From: Asaia krungthepensis NRIC 0535
GTDB taxonomy: Bacteria; Pseudomonadota; Alphaproteobacteria; Acetobacterales; Acetobacteraceae
Direction of reading: 5' to 3'
DNA length: 64,000 nucleotides
NCBI RefSeq assembly: GCF_025995175.1
Contig: NZ_BAPV01000061.1
Coordinates: forward strand, 1 to 64,000
The notes beneath the pieces were generated by a model. It saw nothing but the letters and a program-made list of their open reading frames with translations, was not told the DNA's origin and ran no database searches. Below, piece after piece: positions 31,483-41,370 of the stretch. How positions within the stretch are numbered: position 1 is the stretch's first letter; every line of letters begins with the position of its first letter. Made by a program: the position numbers and the translations under genes.

Positions 31483-33372
31483 TCAGGAGGGGTCGCGCAC
31501 GTCCCGCCAGCGCGCGACAAGCCCACACCACGCATCGCGTGTTTCCTGAGCGATCCTGTCATCTTCACTCATGATACGCGCGCTCTGTTCGACGAATTCC
31601 CTCGACTGCTCCAGGAAACGGCGTTCGATCCCCTCACGTGCGGCCACGACGCCCGGCAGACGGGAAAGGCGCCTGATCCCGCATCTGATATCTTCTGCCA
31701 GAGGCAGAACCGGCTTTGGCCCTCCCGCTTCGAAGCGACTGGTGAAAAGCTCGAAGATTCCGGGATTGTTGTAACGGAAATGCTTGGTCGTCAGCACGCC
31801 ATTGCCGTCATTCTCGCCGCGCGCGAATTTCCAGACATATTCCTCGAGTGAGCGCACATGATAATGACAGATCATCGCATTGACGGTGGGACGGGCGATG
31901 AAATTGATGTCGTGGTCGGTCAGGTCACCGTTCTTATGGGCCTCTCCATCGACAGTCATATAGGCAATGCTGCGATCGCGCGAGCGCATCGGATGATGGG
32001 CCGACGACCCGCTGAACAGGTTGGTCCGGAAAGCGGTCTTGATCAGCGGATGACGCTCTGTCTCGACGAAACGCTCTGCCGATAACCCGGGAGCCCAGGT
32101 CAGATGGCCATTGGAATTGAACACGCGCCATGACATGGCCACGGCCACTGCACCTTCCTGCTCCCGGGCAGCAAGCAACGGCGGCAAGCGATAATCCGCA
32201 TGCGCCGCAGGCAAAACGACTTCGTCGAGATCCACTACGAGGCACCAGCGATAATCGAGGATCTCAGGCAACAGGCTCAGAGCATGATAATACGCCTTGT
32301 CCTGCATGTTGATCCGCGCAGGAGAGGCTCCCGAGTTATCGATCCAGACAATCTCGCCCGCCTCAGCGAGGCAGCGGAGGAGATCGTCCGACCCGTCCGT
32401 GAGGTCATTGGTATAGATGAAGAACTGCTCTACCCCGATGCGGCGGTGATGGGCAATCCACTCAAGAAGATACAGCCCCTCGTCACGCGCAGTCGCAAGC
32501 AAGGCAAGGCCATGACAGGGCTCGAACCCGCGGCGGGCCTCCTCAAGAAGACGCGTTCCAAGCCTGAATGCCGGGTCGTCCTCACTTATATTCACGAGCC
32601 CAAGGAAATCGTACCGGCTATCCGCTTTCGCCACCGAGCGGCGCCGACCGGCGCGCCATGCATGCAGATCCTCGAAACCCTGCATGATCCACGCCCCACC
32701 GGGGATAGCGGCAAGCAGACGCGCAGCATCGCGTGAGCCGAGGTCCGCACCGTCATGCAGATCAGTCACGAAGAGCGCGATGAACGCGCTCAGAACGCGG
32801 GGCTGCAGAACATCCAGCATGACCGACAGAAGCGCAGGCTGGAAGGGAGCCGGCATGGCAAGCAGTGCCGCGAGCACACCACGTGCGTCGTCGCGGGCAT
32901 GAAGGATTGCACCGAACTGATCAGCGACGTCCGCGAGTAACTGCGCCACGGGTTTTCTCGAAGCCTCGAATTCGAACAGCTCCCAGTCAGAGATCGTTGT
33001 CCGATCCTGGAAGATGCGACCGGTATCGATTTCCGCCGTGAGGAAAAACGGTTTGCCGAACGGCTTGAGCGCATGACGACCGGCCTGCATGTCGATGATC
33101 GAAAGCGGCATGAAAGACGGACACCATGATTGATGCGCGTCGGCGGGATCCGGCTCGGGCCAGGTTCCATCGCTCGCAACCAGAAGACCGAACCCGGGCA
33201 GGAACGACCATGTCAGTAAAAGCGTCTCGCCGGATAGAGACGAAGCGAAACGATGGGATAATCCACCCTGTCTTTGATGGAGATCCAGATAGCTCTCGTG
33301 GTGGCTTCTAATTCTCGAGAATGAAACAGTGAAGCGCTCTCCATCTGCCAGGCGGCGGGTGATCATCGTCAT
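31483..33372 (-). CDS. Glycosyltransferase (GT92/Glyco_tranf_2_4-like) with large N-terminal domain
   Basis: 629 residues. Residues 288-560 are a GT-A domain of the family often found in surface-glycan clusters: LALLATARDEGLYLLEWIAHH, VEQFFIYTNDLTDGSDD, DYRWCLVVDLDEVVLP with the metal-binding DLDE at 381-384, then HPLIKTAFRTNLF and the late VNAMICHYHVRSLEEYVWKFARG. The first 280 residues show nothing I recognise except a few hydrophobic stretches. It follows the SDR by 30 bases on the same strand, but the function appears unrelated to it. Acceptor unknown. Confidence 0.85.
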   Translation of the reverse strand: MTMITRRLADGERFTVSFSRIRSHHESYLDLHQRQGGLSHRFASSLSGETLLLTWSFLPGFGLLVASDGTWPEPDPADAHQSWCPSFMPLSIIDMQAGRHALKPFGKPFFLTAEIDTGRIFQDRTTISDWELFEFEASRKPVAQLLADVADQFGAILHARDDARGVLAALLAMPAPFQPALLSVMLDVLQPRVLSAFIALFVTDLHDGADLGSRDAARLLAAIPGGAWIMQGFEDLHAWRAGRRRSVAKADSRYDFLGLVNISEDDPAFRLGTRLLEEARRGFEPCHGLALLATARDEGLYLLEWIAHHRRIGVEQFFIYTNDLTDGSDDLLRCLAEAGEIVWIDNSGASPARINMQDKAYYHALSLLPEILDYRWCLVVDLDEVVLPAAHADYRLPPLLAAREQEGAVAVAMSWRVFNSNGHLTWAPGLSAERFVETERHPLIKTAFRTNLFSGSSAHHPMRSRDRSIAYMTVDGEAHKNGDLTDHDINFIARPTVNAMICHYHVRSLEEYVWKFARGENDGNGVLTTKHFRYNNPGIFELFTSRFEAGGPKPVLPLAEDIRCGIRRLSRLPGVVAAREGIERRFLEQSREFVEQSARIMSEDDRIAQETRDAWCGLVARWRDVRDPS

Positions 33373-33402
33373 GGGGAGAATTACGCCTCTATTGTTCGTT
33401 TT

Positions 33403-34164
33403 TTATGCCCGCCATTGTAAATGCTGGCCGCCGTCGAGCGCAATCATCTGGCCCGTTACCGAAGGCATTCGCAACAAAGCTGTCGCGGCTGTGACAAGTT
33501 CCTGCGGGTCAGCGCCGGTCTGGAGAGGTGCGCGCAGGCACATGGCCTCGAAATGCTCCTCACTCTGCCCAACGGCGGGCAGAACCGGACCGGGGCCGAT
33601 GGCATTGACCCTGATGCGCGGAGCCAGAGCCAGAGCCATGGTCTGGGTCAGGGTCCAGAGCCCGGCCTTCGAGAGGGTGTAGCTGACGAAATGGGGGGTC
33701 AGGTTCCAGACCCGCTGGTCGAGCAGGTTCAGGATCATCCCCTGAGCGTCTTCCGGCAGGGCGCGTGCAAATTCCTGCATCAAGACGAAAGGCGCGCGCA
33801 AATTGGTCTCGATATGCCGGTCCCAGGAATCGCGCGAAGCGTCCTGCCATTCGTCGCGTTCGAAAACGGACGCGTTATTGATCAGCACGCCGATCGGGCC
33901 AAGCGCTTTGGTGGCATCGCTCACCAGCCGCACTGTCTCATCCTCACGCATGAGATCGGCCTCAAGCACGCAGCCAGTCACATCGAGCGTTGCCAGCAAT
34001 TCACGCGCCTCATCGGCATGACTGCGGCAATGCAATGCGATGGCGAACCCCTCATGGGCGAGCGCTTCAACGAGGGCCCGTCCAATACGCCGCACACCCC
34101 CTGTGATCAGGGCCGCACGCGGGATACCGGGCGGCACGGGCGCGTGAGGCAGTTGATGTTTCAT
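33403..34164 (-). CDS. SDR family oxidoreductase, pteridine-reductase-like
   Basis: 253 residues. NAD(P)-binding ITGGVRRIGRALVEAL, NNAS instead of the usual NNAG, active-site YTLSK, and PGPVLP after it. An Arg-rich TGGVRRIG (rather than TGGSxGIG) is typical of NADPH-dependent pteridine reductase/FolM-like members, so a dihydropteridine or dihydrofolate reductase role is possible; not proved. It overlaps recR by 4 bases (34161-34164), so the two are coupled. Confidence 0.88.
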   Translation of the reverse strand: MKHQLPHAPVPPGIPRAALITGGVRRIGRALVEALAHEGFAIALHCRSHADEARELLATLDVTGCVLEADLMREDETVRLVSDATKALGPIGVLINNASVFERDEWQDASRDSWDRHIETNLRAPFVLMQEFARALPEDAQGMILNLLDQRVWNLTPHFVSYTLSKAGLWTLTQTMALALAPRIRVNAIGPGPVLPAVGQSEEHFEAMCLRAPLQTGADPQELVTAATALLRMPSVTGQMIALDGGQHLQWRA

Positions 34165-34760
34165 TGCGCGGGGCGCCTTGCCGAAAGCGCTGCGGCCAAT
34201 GTTCCATCATCGAGCACGTCAAGCGCTCCCCCGATCGGCACACCGTGACCCACACGCGTGATCGCCACATCGTGGGCTGCCAGTTTCTCCTGGAGCCAGT
34301 GCGCGGTGCTCGCCCCCTCGACCGTGGCTCCCAGCGCCAGAATGACCTCGCGTACCTCACCCGAAGACACGCGAGCCAGAAGAGAAGCCGTATTAAGGTC
34401 CTCGGGACCGATCCCGGAGAGCGCCGAGAGCACACCGCCCAGGACCTGATAGGTGCCCGGATGCAAACGAGAGCGCTCGAGCGCCCAGAGATCCCCCACG
34501 GTCTCGACCACGCAGATCAGACTGTGATCCCGCGATGGATCGGCGCAGATGGAGCAGGGATCGCTACTGTCGAGCGTGCCGCAGACGGAGCACGTCCGCA
34601 CTGAATGGGCCGCCTGCTCCATGGCCTGAGCCAGAGGGATGAGCCGTGTCTGGGGCGCACGCAGGAGGGTGAGTGCCGCGCGACGCGCAGAGCGCGGCCC
34701 CAGCCCGGGCAGGCGGGACAATAGCTGGATCAGCCTTTCGACATCCCCACCACCCATCAT
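34161..34760 (-). CDS. recR: Recombination protein RecR
   Basis: Works with RecF and RecO to load RecA on gaps. 199 residues. Helix-hairpin-helix LSRLPGLGPRSARRAALTLL (residues 12-31), C4 zinc finger (CSVCGTLDSSDPCSIC), and a TOPRIM domain (SLICVVETVGDLWALERS). Follows ybaB and dnaX on the same strand, the conserved order. Overlaps the following SDR gene. Confidence 0.97.
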   Translation of the reverse strand: MMGGGDVERLIQLLSRLPGLGPRSARRAALTLLRAPQTRLIPLAQAMEQAAHSVRTCSVCGTLDSSDPCSICADPSRDHSLICVVETVGDLWALERSRLHPGTYQVLGGVLSALSGIGPEDLNTASLLARVSSGEVREVILALGATVEGASTAHWLQEKLAAHDVAITRVGHGVPIGGALDVLDDGTLAAALSARRPAQ

Positions 34761-34785
34761 GGCTGCGGCCTCCTGTCCGGGGTGA

Positions 34786-35109
34786 TCAGAACGGGAATTT
34801 CAGCCCGGCAGGCAGATCGATCCCGCCGGTCACCTTGCGCATTTCCTCGGCATTGGCGGCCTCGACCTTGCCCCGCGCATCGGCGAAAGCAGCCACGATC
34901 AGATCCTGAAGCATCTCGATCTCATTCGGATCAGCAAGCTTGGGGTCGATGCGCAGCGCCCGCATATCGCCCTTGCCACTCAGCGTCACGCTGACCAGAC
35001 CCGCCCCAGACGACCCTTCGACAGTGAGGGCGTTGAGCGTGTTCTGTACCTCTTCCATGCGCGACTGCATCTGGGAGGCCTGCTTCATGAGACCGGCAAG
35101 ATTTTTCAT
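34786..35109 (-). CDS. YbaB/EbfC family nucleoid-associated protein
   Basis: 107 residues, the family length. [43 protein letters not shown], then [17 protein letters not shown]. Binds DNA as a dimer in other bacteria. Located between dnaX and recR, 25 bases from recR and 18 bases after dnaX. Confidence 0.96.
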   Translation of the reverse strand: MKNLAGLMKQASQMQSRMEEVQNTLNALTVEGSSGAGLVSVTLSGKGDMRALRIDPKLADPNEIEMLQDLIVAAFADARGKVEAANAEEMRKVTGGIDLPAGLKFPF

Positions 35110-35127
35110 CTGTTCATTTCCTTCGAA

Positions 35128-37242
35128 TCAGAAAGAGGAGCCGCCACCGAAGTCGTGCCAGTCATCGTCATCCATCAGATCGGCATCCAGCGGGGCAAAG
35201 TCCAGATCCGGCGCAGCGGGTTCTGCTGTCCAGCTCGCCGGTTCCTCCAGCTCCTCAGGGGGAAGTCCATACTCATCGAGCGAGAGATCCTTGGGCTCGC
35301 CGACACGAGCATCGGGAAACACATCAAGAATGGCGCGCAGCAGGGGGTGGGCGTGAAGCTCTTCACGCCGAAGCGCCACAATCTCGGCGCCCTGCTCATC
35401 GAGTGTCGGTTCGCCTTCTTCCTGCGAGGCTTCAACATGCCATTGGCCGGGATAGGTTTTCTCCAGCAAGGCCTGAAGGCGCGTCTCGATACGGGGCGGC
35501 GTGCCGCGCGCCATGCGCAAAGCCACGTAAGGCGGCTCGAAGCGTACGAGATGGGCGGAGTGACGCAATGTCCCATGCAGCATGGCTTCGGACTGGCGCG
35601 CCACGAAAGCAACCATCTCCCGCCATGACCTCAAAGGGGGGAGCGGAGCTTCCGATGTCTCTCCCTCGGGGACCGGCGGGACAGGGGCCAGTGCAGGGGC
35701 CAGTACAGGGGTAGGGGCCAGAGCCTGCGCCGGTGCGGAGGTCACGGAATCGTAAGCAAAGCCGCCATTGGCCACGAGCCGCAGCGCAGCACGGGGGCGA
35801 TCATCCCCCCCGGCATCTCCCCCGTGCGCCGAGGGCGCGTAAGAGCCAGAGACTGAAGACGAGCCGTTCGTGCCCAAGGAAGTACCGCCCTGCACAGCGT
35901 CACCGCCGACGCTGGACGGATCGGATGAGCGCTCCTCGACGGGCATCTGAAGGACCATCCGCGCCACACGATCGGGCGTGGGCAGGGTGCTGGCATAGCA
36001 GAGGCGAATGAGCACCATCTCGGCAGCAGCACGACGATCCGGGGCCTGTTCAACTTCCTGAATGCCCTTGAGCAGGATCTGCCAGGCACGACCGAGCTCG
36101 GCATTGGGCAGGCGATCTGCAAGCGACGCCCCACGATCGCGCTCGGCCTCCGGGAGTTCACGGCTGTGACGCAACGCCGGAATCACCTTGAGGCGCGAAA
36201 TCACATGAATCAGGTCAAGCAGATCCGCCAGCAGGATACCGAGATCGGCGCCCTGCGCGTAAGCGTGCCCTGAGATGGACAGCGCCTCATCGGCCTTGCC
36301 CTGCATGAGCACTTCGAACAGGTCGAAAACGAGCTGACGATCGGCCAGCCCCAGCATGGCACTGACCATCGGCGCTTCGATCTGCGCAGCGCCTTCGCCC
36401 TCACCCTGCGCGATCGCCTGATCGAGCAGCGAGAGACCGTCGCGCACTGAGCCATCCGCAGCCCGTGCGATGAGAGAAAGTGCTTCTTCAGAAAACGCGA
36501 CCGATTCCTTTTCCGCAATCCCGGCGAAATGCTGCATCAGCATTTCCTGCGGCACGCGACGCAGATCGAAACGCTGGCAGCGCGACAGCACGGTAACCGG
36601 TACCTTGCGCAATTCGGTGGTCGCGAAAATGAACGTGACCTGTTCAGGGGGCTCTTCCAGCGTCTTGAGCAATGCATTGAACGCATTGCGCGAGAGCATA
36701 TGGACCTCATCGATGATGAAGACCTTCATACGCCCCTGCATCGGACGGAATCGCGTCGCCTCGATGATTTCGCGGATGTCGTCCACGCCGGTACGCGAGG
36801 CGGCGTCCATTTCCAGCACGTCAGGATGACGGTCAGCGAGAATCGCCGTGCAATTGGCGCAGACACCGCATGGATCGGCCGTGGGACCGCCCTGCCCGTC
36901 TGTCCCGATGCAGTTCAGTGCACGCGCAATGATACGAGCCGTGGTGGTCTTTCCCACGCCGCGGACGCCGGTGAGCATGAAGGCATGCGCCACACGCCCC
37001 AGCTGAAAAGCGCGGCGCAGGATACGTACCGTCGCATCCTGTCCGATCAGGTCATCGAAATGCTGGGGACGGTATTTGCGCGCGAGGACGCGATACGGCC
37101 CGCTTCGCTCGGATGTCGCTCTGGCAGGAGCAGCAGGTGCCGGCGCCGACGGGGCTGCAGGGGGCTCATCGAAAAACCCACCCGCCTCGGCCGGGGGGAG
37201 CGGAATTTCATCGTCATGAGGAGGGGTGTCTGAAGGCGTCAT
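35128..37242 (-). CDS. dnaX: DNA polymerase III subunit tau/gamma
   Basis: Clamp-loader ATPase. 704 residues from ATG 37242 (MTPSDTPPHDDE); longer starts would run into the SRP RNA gene. YRVLARKYRPQHFDDLIGQD, Walker A GVRGVGKTTTAR, zinc module CGVCANC, Walker B FIIDEVHML, SRC arginine finger region LSRCQRFDLRRV. The C-terminal half is Ala/Pro-rich, then the tau-specific region to the end (DDWHDFGGGSSF). No slippery AAAAAAG for a gamma frameshift was seen. Head of dnaX-ybaB-recR. Confidence 0.97.
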   Translation of the reverse strand: MTPSDTPPHDDEIPLPPAEAGGFFDEPPAAPSAPAPAAPARATSERSGPYRVLARKYRPQHFDDLIGQDATVRILRRAFQLGRVAHAFMLTGVRGVGKTTTARIIARALNCIGTDGQGGPTADPCGVCANCTAILADRHPDVLEMDAASRTGVDDIREIIEATRFRPMQGRMKVFIIDEVHMLSRNAFNALLKTLEEPPEQVTFIFATTELRKVPVTVLSRCQRFDLRRVPQEMLMQHFAGIAEKESVAFSEEALSLIARAADGSVRDGLSLLDQAIAQGEGEGAAQIEAPMVSAMLGLADRQLVFDLFEVLMQGKADEALSISGHAYAQGADLGILLADLLDLIHVISRLKVIPALRHSRELPEAERDRGASLADRLPNAELGRAWQILLKGIQEVEQAPDRRAAAEMVLIRLCYASTLPTPDRVARMVLQMPVEERSSDPSSVGGDAVQGGTSLGTNGSSSVSGSYAPSAHGGDAGGDDRPRAALRLVANGGFAYDSVTSAPAQALAPTPVLAPALAPVPPVPEGETSEAPLPPLRSWREMVAFVARQSEAMLHGTLRHSAHLVRFEPPYVALRMARGTPPRIETRLQALLEKTYPGQWHVEASQEEGEPTLDEQGAEIVALRREELHAHPLLRAILDVFPDARVGEPKDLSLDEYGLPPEELEEPASWTAEPAAPDLDFAPLDADLMDDDDWHDFGGGSSF

Positions 37243-37274
37243 GAGGCGCGTGGCGCGACCGGCTGCTTCAGAAG

Positions 37275-37375
37275 GTGGGAGGCCGAACACATGACCCGTA
37301 CAAAACTCACTGCGGCTGCTTCCTTCCGGACCTGACCGGGTTCGCAAGCCGTCCGTCCAAGGCCGACCTCCCGGT
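37275..37375 (-). ncRNA. ffs: 4.5S RNA, signal recognition particle RNA
   Basis: The minus strand has the SRP core GGTCAGGTCCGGAAGGAAGC followed by AGCC, with the outer helix closed by GGGAGGTCGGC at the 5' end and TTCGGCCTCCC at the 3' end. About 100 nt, the small-bacterial size. It lies upstream of dnaX, a common alphaproteobacterial position. Ends are good to a few bases. Confidence 0.95.
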
Positions 37376-37389
37376 GCAGGGTTAACACC

Positions 37390-37419
37390 ATTCTGCCTCT
37401 GCTACGCAAGAGGCAGAAT
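37390..37419. repeat. 11-bp perfect inverted repeat between ggt and ffs
   Basis: ATTCTGCCTCT and AGAGGCAGAAT with an 8-nt loop. Plus-strand TTTTTT follows after 4 bases, minus-strand has none, so it is not an obvious terminator for ggt. It may cover the ffs promoter (TTGCGT-16-TGTTAA on the minus strand). Confidence 0.6.
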
Positions 37420-37427
37420 CAGGTTTT

Positions 37428-39260
37428 TTACAATCCGCTCGCTCCGCCACCCTCATGACGACGATCCCAGCCGCCATAAAGCTTGCCGGTTGCGGGGGCC
37501 GCCACAGAAGGCCGCCCGAAGAGGATCCCTTCCGCCACGCCCCAGGGGCGATGCGGCGAGAGTGTGTACCCCTCGAGCTGGAGCTGCTGCATGACATCCG
37601 TACTGAGCGCGCGCGGCTCGAGTTCGATGGCGGAGGGCTTCCACTGCTCATGGAGTCGCGGCAGATCGACGGCCTGCTGGATATCGAGCCCGCCATCGAT
37701 CACGCCCAGCACCACGGACAGCACGATGGTCGGGATACGCGAGCCGCCCGGACTGCCGATTACCATGAAGGGCTTGCCCTCATGGGAAATGATGGTGGGT
37801 GCCATGGACGAAAGCGGCGTCTTGCCCGGCGCGATGGCGTTTGCCTCCGATCCGACAATGCCGAACATATTCGCGCTGCCTGGCTTCGCTGCGAAATCAT
37901 CCATCTCATCATTGAGAAAGAAGCCCGTATCGCCGCCAATTACCCCGGCCCCGAACCAGCCATTGAGCGTGTAGGTGGCCGAAATAGCAAAGCCCGAACG
38001 ATCCGCCACGGAAAACTGGGTCGTCTCGTGTTTTTCACGATCCGCGGTTGGCTGTGCCTGCGCGGCACCCGGCAAAGCTGCACCGGCGACGAGCGCATCG
38101 GAATTCAGGGCGTGATCCAGGGGAATCCCCTTGCGGATTTCAGCTGCATAACCCGGGTCGATCAGATGGGCCACGGGATTCTTGACGAAATCCGGATCGC
38201 CCAGATCGCGGCGATCGGAGTAGGCGTGACGCATGGCCTCAACCTGACGCTGCACCCCCGCGACGCTTCTCAGTCCGAGCTGCTTCATGTCATAGCCCGA
38301 AAGGATATCGAGCATTTCACACAGCGCGACGCCTCCCCCACTCGGCGGAGGGGCCGTGTCGATATCATAGCCGCGATACTGGCAATGGATCGGCGCAAAT
38401 TCACGCGGATGATAGGCTGCAAAATCCGCAAGGGTCAGGATGCCGCCATTACTCTGGCTGGCCGTCACCACGCGCTGGGCGATATCCCCCTTATAGAAGA
38501 CATCCGGCCCGTTGCTCGCGATGCTGCGCAATGTGCGGGCCAGTTCGGTCTGAACCAGTCGGTCCCCCGGCTGAAGCGGCGTGCCGTCAGGGCGCAGGAA
38601 GATTTTTGCAGCGTGCGGGTCCTTGCGGAACGCGTCGGTGCTGGTGTGCAGCAGATCCGCATCGCCCTGACCGAGCACGAACCCTTTTTCCGCCAGTTCG
38701 ATGGCGGGCGCCATCACCTTGGCGCGGCTCAGCTTGCCCCAGCGACGATGAATTTCGTCCAGGCCCGCGACCGTGCCCGGAACACCTATGGCGCGCCAGC
38801 CCTCGATGGAGGCTTTCGCATCCACCTTGCCCTGCGCATCCTGATACATGGTGGGTGTCGCGGCCTGAGGCGCGCGTTCACGGAAATCGATGAAGGTTGT
38901 CTTGCCATCCGGCAGGCGCAGGGTCATGAACCCGCCGCCGCCGATATTACCGGCGGCCGGATAGACCACGGCAAGCGCGTAGCCTACCGCAACGGCTGCA
39001 TCGGCCGCGTTACCGCCTGATGCCATGATCTTGCGGCCTGCCTCGGAGGCAAGATGCTGGGCCGAAACCACCATGCCACGCGTGCCCATGACGGGTTTGA
39101 CCGGCTTGAGCTCAGGATTGACCGTCCCGAAAGCAAGAGGGTCGAAGGGCATGGGAGCGGGGGATGCCGCAGATGCAGGAGTTGCCGAGGCGAGACTCGG
39201 CAGGGAAATTCCGGCGAGGAGGAGCGACAGGGCTGCCGTCCGGATGCAGACATGCTTCAC
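37428..39260 (-). CDS. ggt: Gamma-glutamyltransferase, periplasmic
   Basis: Hydrolyses or transfers the gamma-glutamyl group of glutathione; a precursor that cleaves itself into two subunits. 610 residues from GTG 39260, behind AAGGAA. Signal peptide VKHVCIRTAALSLLLAGISLPSLASA. The nucleophile threonine is in KHETTQFSVADRSGFA; also GSPGGSRIP, and LNDEMDDF before it. Preceded by map with a 39-base gap, so likely a map-ggt operon. Confidence 0.96.
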   Translation of the reverse strand: MKHVCIRTAALSLLLAGISLPSLASATPASAASPAPMPFDPLAFGTVNPELKPVKPVMGTRGMVVSAQHLASEAGRKIMASGGNAADAAVAVGYALAVVYPAAGNIGGGGFMTLRLPDGKTTFIDFRERAPQAATPTMYQDAQGKVDAKASIEGWRAIGVPGTVAGLDEIHRRWGKLSRAKVMAPAIELAEKGFVLGQGDADLLHTSTDAFRKDPHAAKIFLRPDGTPLQPGDRLVQTELARTLRSIASNGPDVFYKGDIAQRVVTASQSNGGILTLADFAAYHPREFAPIHCQYRGYDIDTAPPPSGGGVALCEMLDILSGYDMKQLGLRSVAGVQRQVEAMRHAYSDRRDLGDPDFVKNPVAHLIDPGYAAEIRKGIPLDHALNSDALVAGAALPGAAQAQPTADREKHETTQFSVADRSGFAISATYTLNGWFGAGVIGGDTGFFLNDEMDDFAAKPGSANMFGIVGSEANAIAPGKTPLSSMAPTIISHEGKPFMVIGSPGGSRIPTIVLSVVLGVIDGGLDIQQAVDLPRLHEQWKPSAIELEPRALSTDVMQQLQLEGYTLSPHRPWGVAEGILFGRPSVAAPATGKLYGGWDRRHEGGGASGL

Positions 39261-39299
39261 GGGGATCGTTCCTTGCAGATCAGGCAGAAGCAATCAGCT

Positions 39300-40100
39300 T
39301 CAGACGTAAGGCGGCTTCGTATAGCCAGCGGGCGAGAGCGTGAAAATCTCGCATCCATCGCTCGTTACGGCAAGCATATGTTCGAACTGTGCAGAGAGCG
39401 AACGATCGCGCGTGACAGCGGTCCAGCCATCTTCAAGCGTCTTGGTCGCTTCCTTGCCCAGGTTCAGCATCGGCTCGATGGTGAAAACCATGCCCTCACG
39501 CAGCTTGAGCCCCTTGCCCGGCTTCCCGTAATGCACCACCTGCGGCTCGGCATGAAACTCGCGGCCAATACCGTGGCCACAGAAGTCACGCACGACAGAG
39601 AGGCGCTTGCCCTCTGCAAAGCTCTGGATGGCATGACCCACATCGCCCAGTGTCTTGCCCGGCGCGACTTCGGCAATCCCAAGCATCAGCGCCTTGTAGG
39701 TTGCCTCAACCAGATTGACAGCCTTTTTGGAAACATTGCCCACCAGATACATGCGGGACGTGTCACCGTACCAGCCATCGAGAATGGAGGTGACATCGAT
39801 ATTCACGATATCGCCGTCCTTCAGGCAGCGTTCACCTGGAATGCCATGACAGACGACATGATTGATGGAGATGCAGCAGGATTTGGGAAAGCCCCGATAG
39901 TTCAGGGGCGCAGGAATAGCACCGTGATCGAGGGTGAACTCATGGATAAGGCGATTGAGGTCATCCGTCTTGGCGCCCGGCACCACGTGAGGCGTGATCA
40001 TATCGAGGGTCGCGGCAGCAAGCTGACCCGCTTTTCTCAGACCGACGAAATCCTCTTCGGTGTAGATGGTGATACCGTGATCATGCGCCATACTATCCAT
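39300..40100 (-). CDS. map: Methionine aminopeptidase, type I
   Basis: Removes the initiator methionine. 266 residues. Metal ligands of the pita-bread fold are visible: INHVVCHGIPG, DGDIVNIDVTSILDGWYGDTSRMYLVG (two Asp), DFCGHGIGREFHAEPQV (His), and FTIEPMLN and DRSLSAQFEHMLAVT (two Glu). M1 has AGGAACAGGGC upstream; M4 is also possible. Followed by ggt. Confidence 0.97.
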   Translation of the reverse strand: MDSMAHDHGITIYTEEDFVGLRKAGQLAAATLDMITPHVVPGAKTDDLNRLIHEFTLDHGAIPAPLNYRGFPKSCCISINHVVCHGIPGERCLKDGDIVNIDVTSILDGWYGDTSRMYLVGNVSKKAVNLVEATYKALMLGIAEVAPGKTLGDVGHAIQSFAEGKRLSVVRDFCGHGIGREFHAEPQVVHYGKPGKGLKLREGMVFTIEPMLNLGKEATKTLEDGWTAVTRDRSLSAQFEHMLAVTSDGCEIFTLSPAGYTKPPYV

Positions 40101-40147
40101 GCCCTGTTCCTGCCTCCACTCATTGTCTCTACTTATCGGAGATGAGT

Positions 40148-40170
40148 GAAAATGCGCTTTGCCAGCGCAA
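40148..40170 (-). terminator. Intrinsic terminator of the carboxypeptidase gene
   Basis: Minus-strand stem TGCGCT/AGCGCA with a 5-nt loop and TTTTC, 70 bases after the stop. Confidence 0.6.
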
Positions 40171-40239
40171 GGGGCAAGGCCAACGGTGCGGTTTTTGAGC
40201 GCCTCCCCTCAGGACAGGACCGCCCGGAGCTCGAAACCG

Positions 40240-41370
40240 TCAGCCCTTCTGATGACGCGATGTCTTCTTGGTCGATACGACGTGACGGGATGTCGCCATG
40301 CGCAGCTTGGCTGAGGCCACGCTATGATGCTTCACGCCATGACCGACGGGCTGGTACCGGCGCGGCCCTGTAGGCGCCTCGGCCACCTCGAATACGGCAC
40401 TCGATCCCCCTGCCACACGTCCGTGACGGCGGGTGTTCCTTGCCAGAACCACGGGCGGATGAAGCGGTGCCATTGGAGCCACGCCTTCCGCGGCAAAACC
40501 CTGGTCGAGTATGGATGCCATCATGGAGTTGCGCTGCGGGTTTGATCGTGCGCCCAGCACCACCCCGACCAGACGCACATTGCTGCGCATGGCTGAGGTA
40601 ATGAGGTTATGCCCGGCCAGATCCGTATACCCCGTTTTCATGCCGTCAGCCCCTGCGTAGGTCTTGAGCATGGGGTTGTGATTCGGGATCATCCGCCCGT
40701 GAAAGGCAAACATGGGCGTCGAGAAATAGTGGTAATACTCGGGAAAGTCCTGGACCAGATGCTGCGCCAGCATCGACAGATCACGTGCCGTCGTGACCTG
40801 ATCGGGGTCAGGAAGCCCGGATGCGTTACGGAATGTCGTGTTGGACATACCCAGCGCGCGGGCCTGCTGCGTCATCATATTGGCGAAGCGCACTTCATCG
40901 CCGCCGCCAATCAGCTCACCCAGGGCGCAGGCAGCATCGTTAGCCGATTTGGTGACCAGACCAAGAATTGCCTGCTGCACTGTGAAACGCGTGCCAGGAA
41001 CCAGCCCCAGCTTAGACGGTGCCTGTATGGAAGCGTGAATGGAGACCGGTACCGTTGTGTCTGGGGTGATATCCCCGGCACGCAAAGCGCGGAACGCCAT
41101 GTAAAGCGTCATCAGCTTCGTGAGCGAGGCCGGGTAGCGCTGGAGATCGGGATCGACCTGCGACAGCACGGCGCCGCTGTTCACATCGACAACGTAGGAA
41201 CTGACATGACCGGCATATTGGGCGCGCGCGAATTTCGGGGTGGCAACCATGCCGACGCTCAACCCGATGCCAAGAGCCGTTCGCGTGAGCACGGTCCATC
41301 GGCGCGCCTTGCCCGATCCTGTCGCCTTGCGCAGGTTCTTCTTCTTTTCGGACTGCGTGCAGTTGGTCAC
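40240..41370 (-). CDS. dacA: D-alanyl-D-alanine carboxypeptidase (PBP5-type)
   Basis: Trims the terminal D-Ala of peptidoglycan stem peptides in the periplasm. The active-site motifs are YPASLTKLMTLY (SxxK), SANDAACALGE (SxN) and MKTGYTDLAGHN (KTG). A signal peptide ends in KFARAQYAG. The start is uncertain: GTG 41370 (376 residues) with GGGGG upstream, or GTG 41415 with AGGAA; the longest frame to 41568 runs into clpS. The C-terminal 60 residues are Arg/His/Lys-rich instead of the usual amphipathic anchor helix. The gene symbol is by family only. Confidence 0.9.
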   Translation of the reverse strand: MTNCTQSEKKKNLRKATGSGKARRWTVLTRTALGIGLSVGMVATPKFARAQYAGHVSSYVVDVNSGAVLSQVDPDLQRYPASLTKLMTLYMAFRALRAGDITPDTTVPVSIHASIQAPSKLGLVPGTRFTVQQAILGLVTKSANDAACALGELIGGGDEVRFANMMTQQARALGMSNTTFRNASGLPDPDQVTTARDLSMLAQHLVQDFPEYYHYFSTPMFAFHGRMIPNHNPMLKTYAGADGMKTGYTDLAGHNLITSAMRSNVRLVGVVLGARSNPQRNSMMASILDQGFAAEGVAPMAPLHPPVVLARNTRRHGRVAGGSSAVFEVAEAPTGPRRYQPVGHGVKHHSVASAKLRMATSRHVVSTKKTSRHQKG

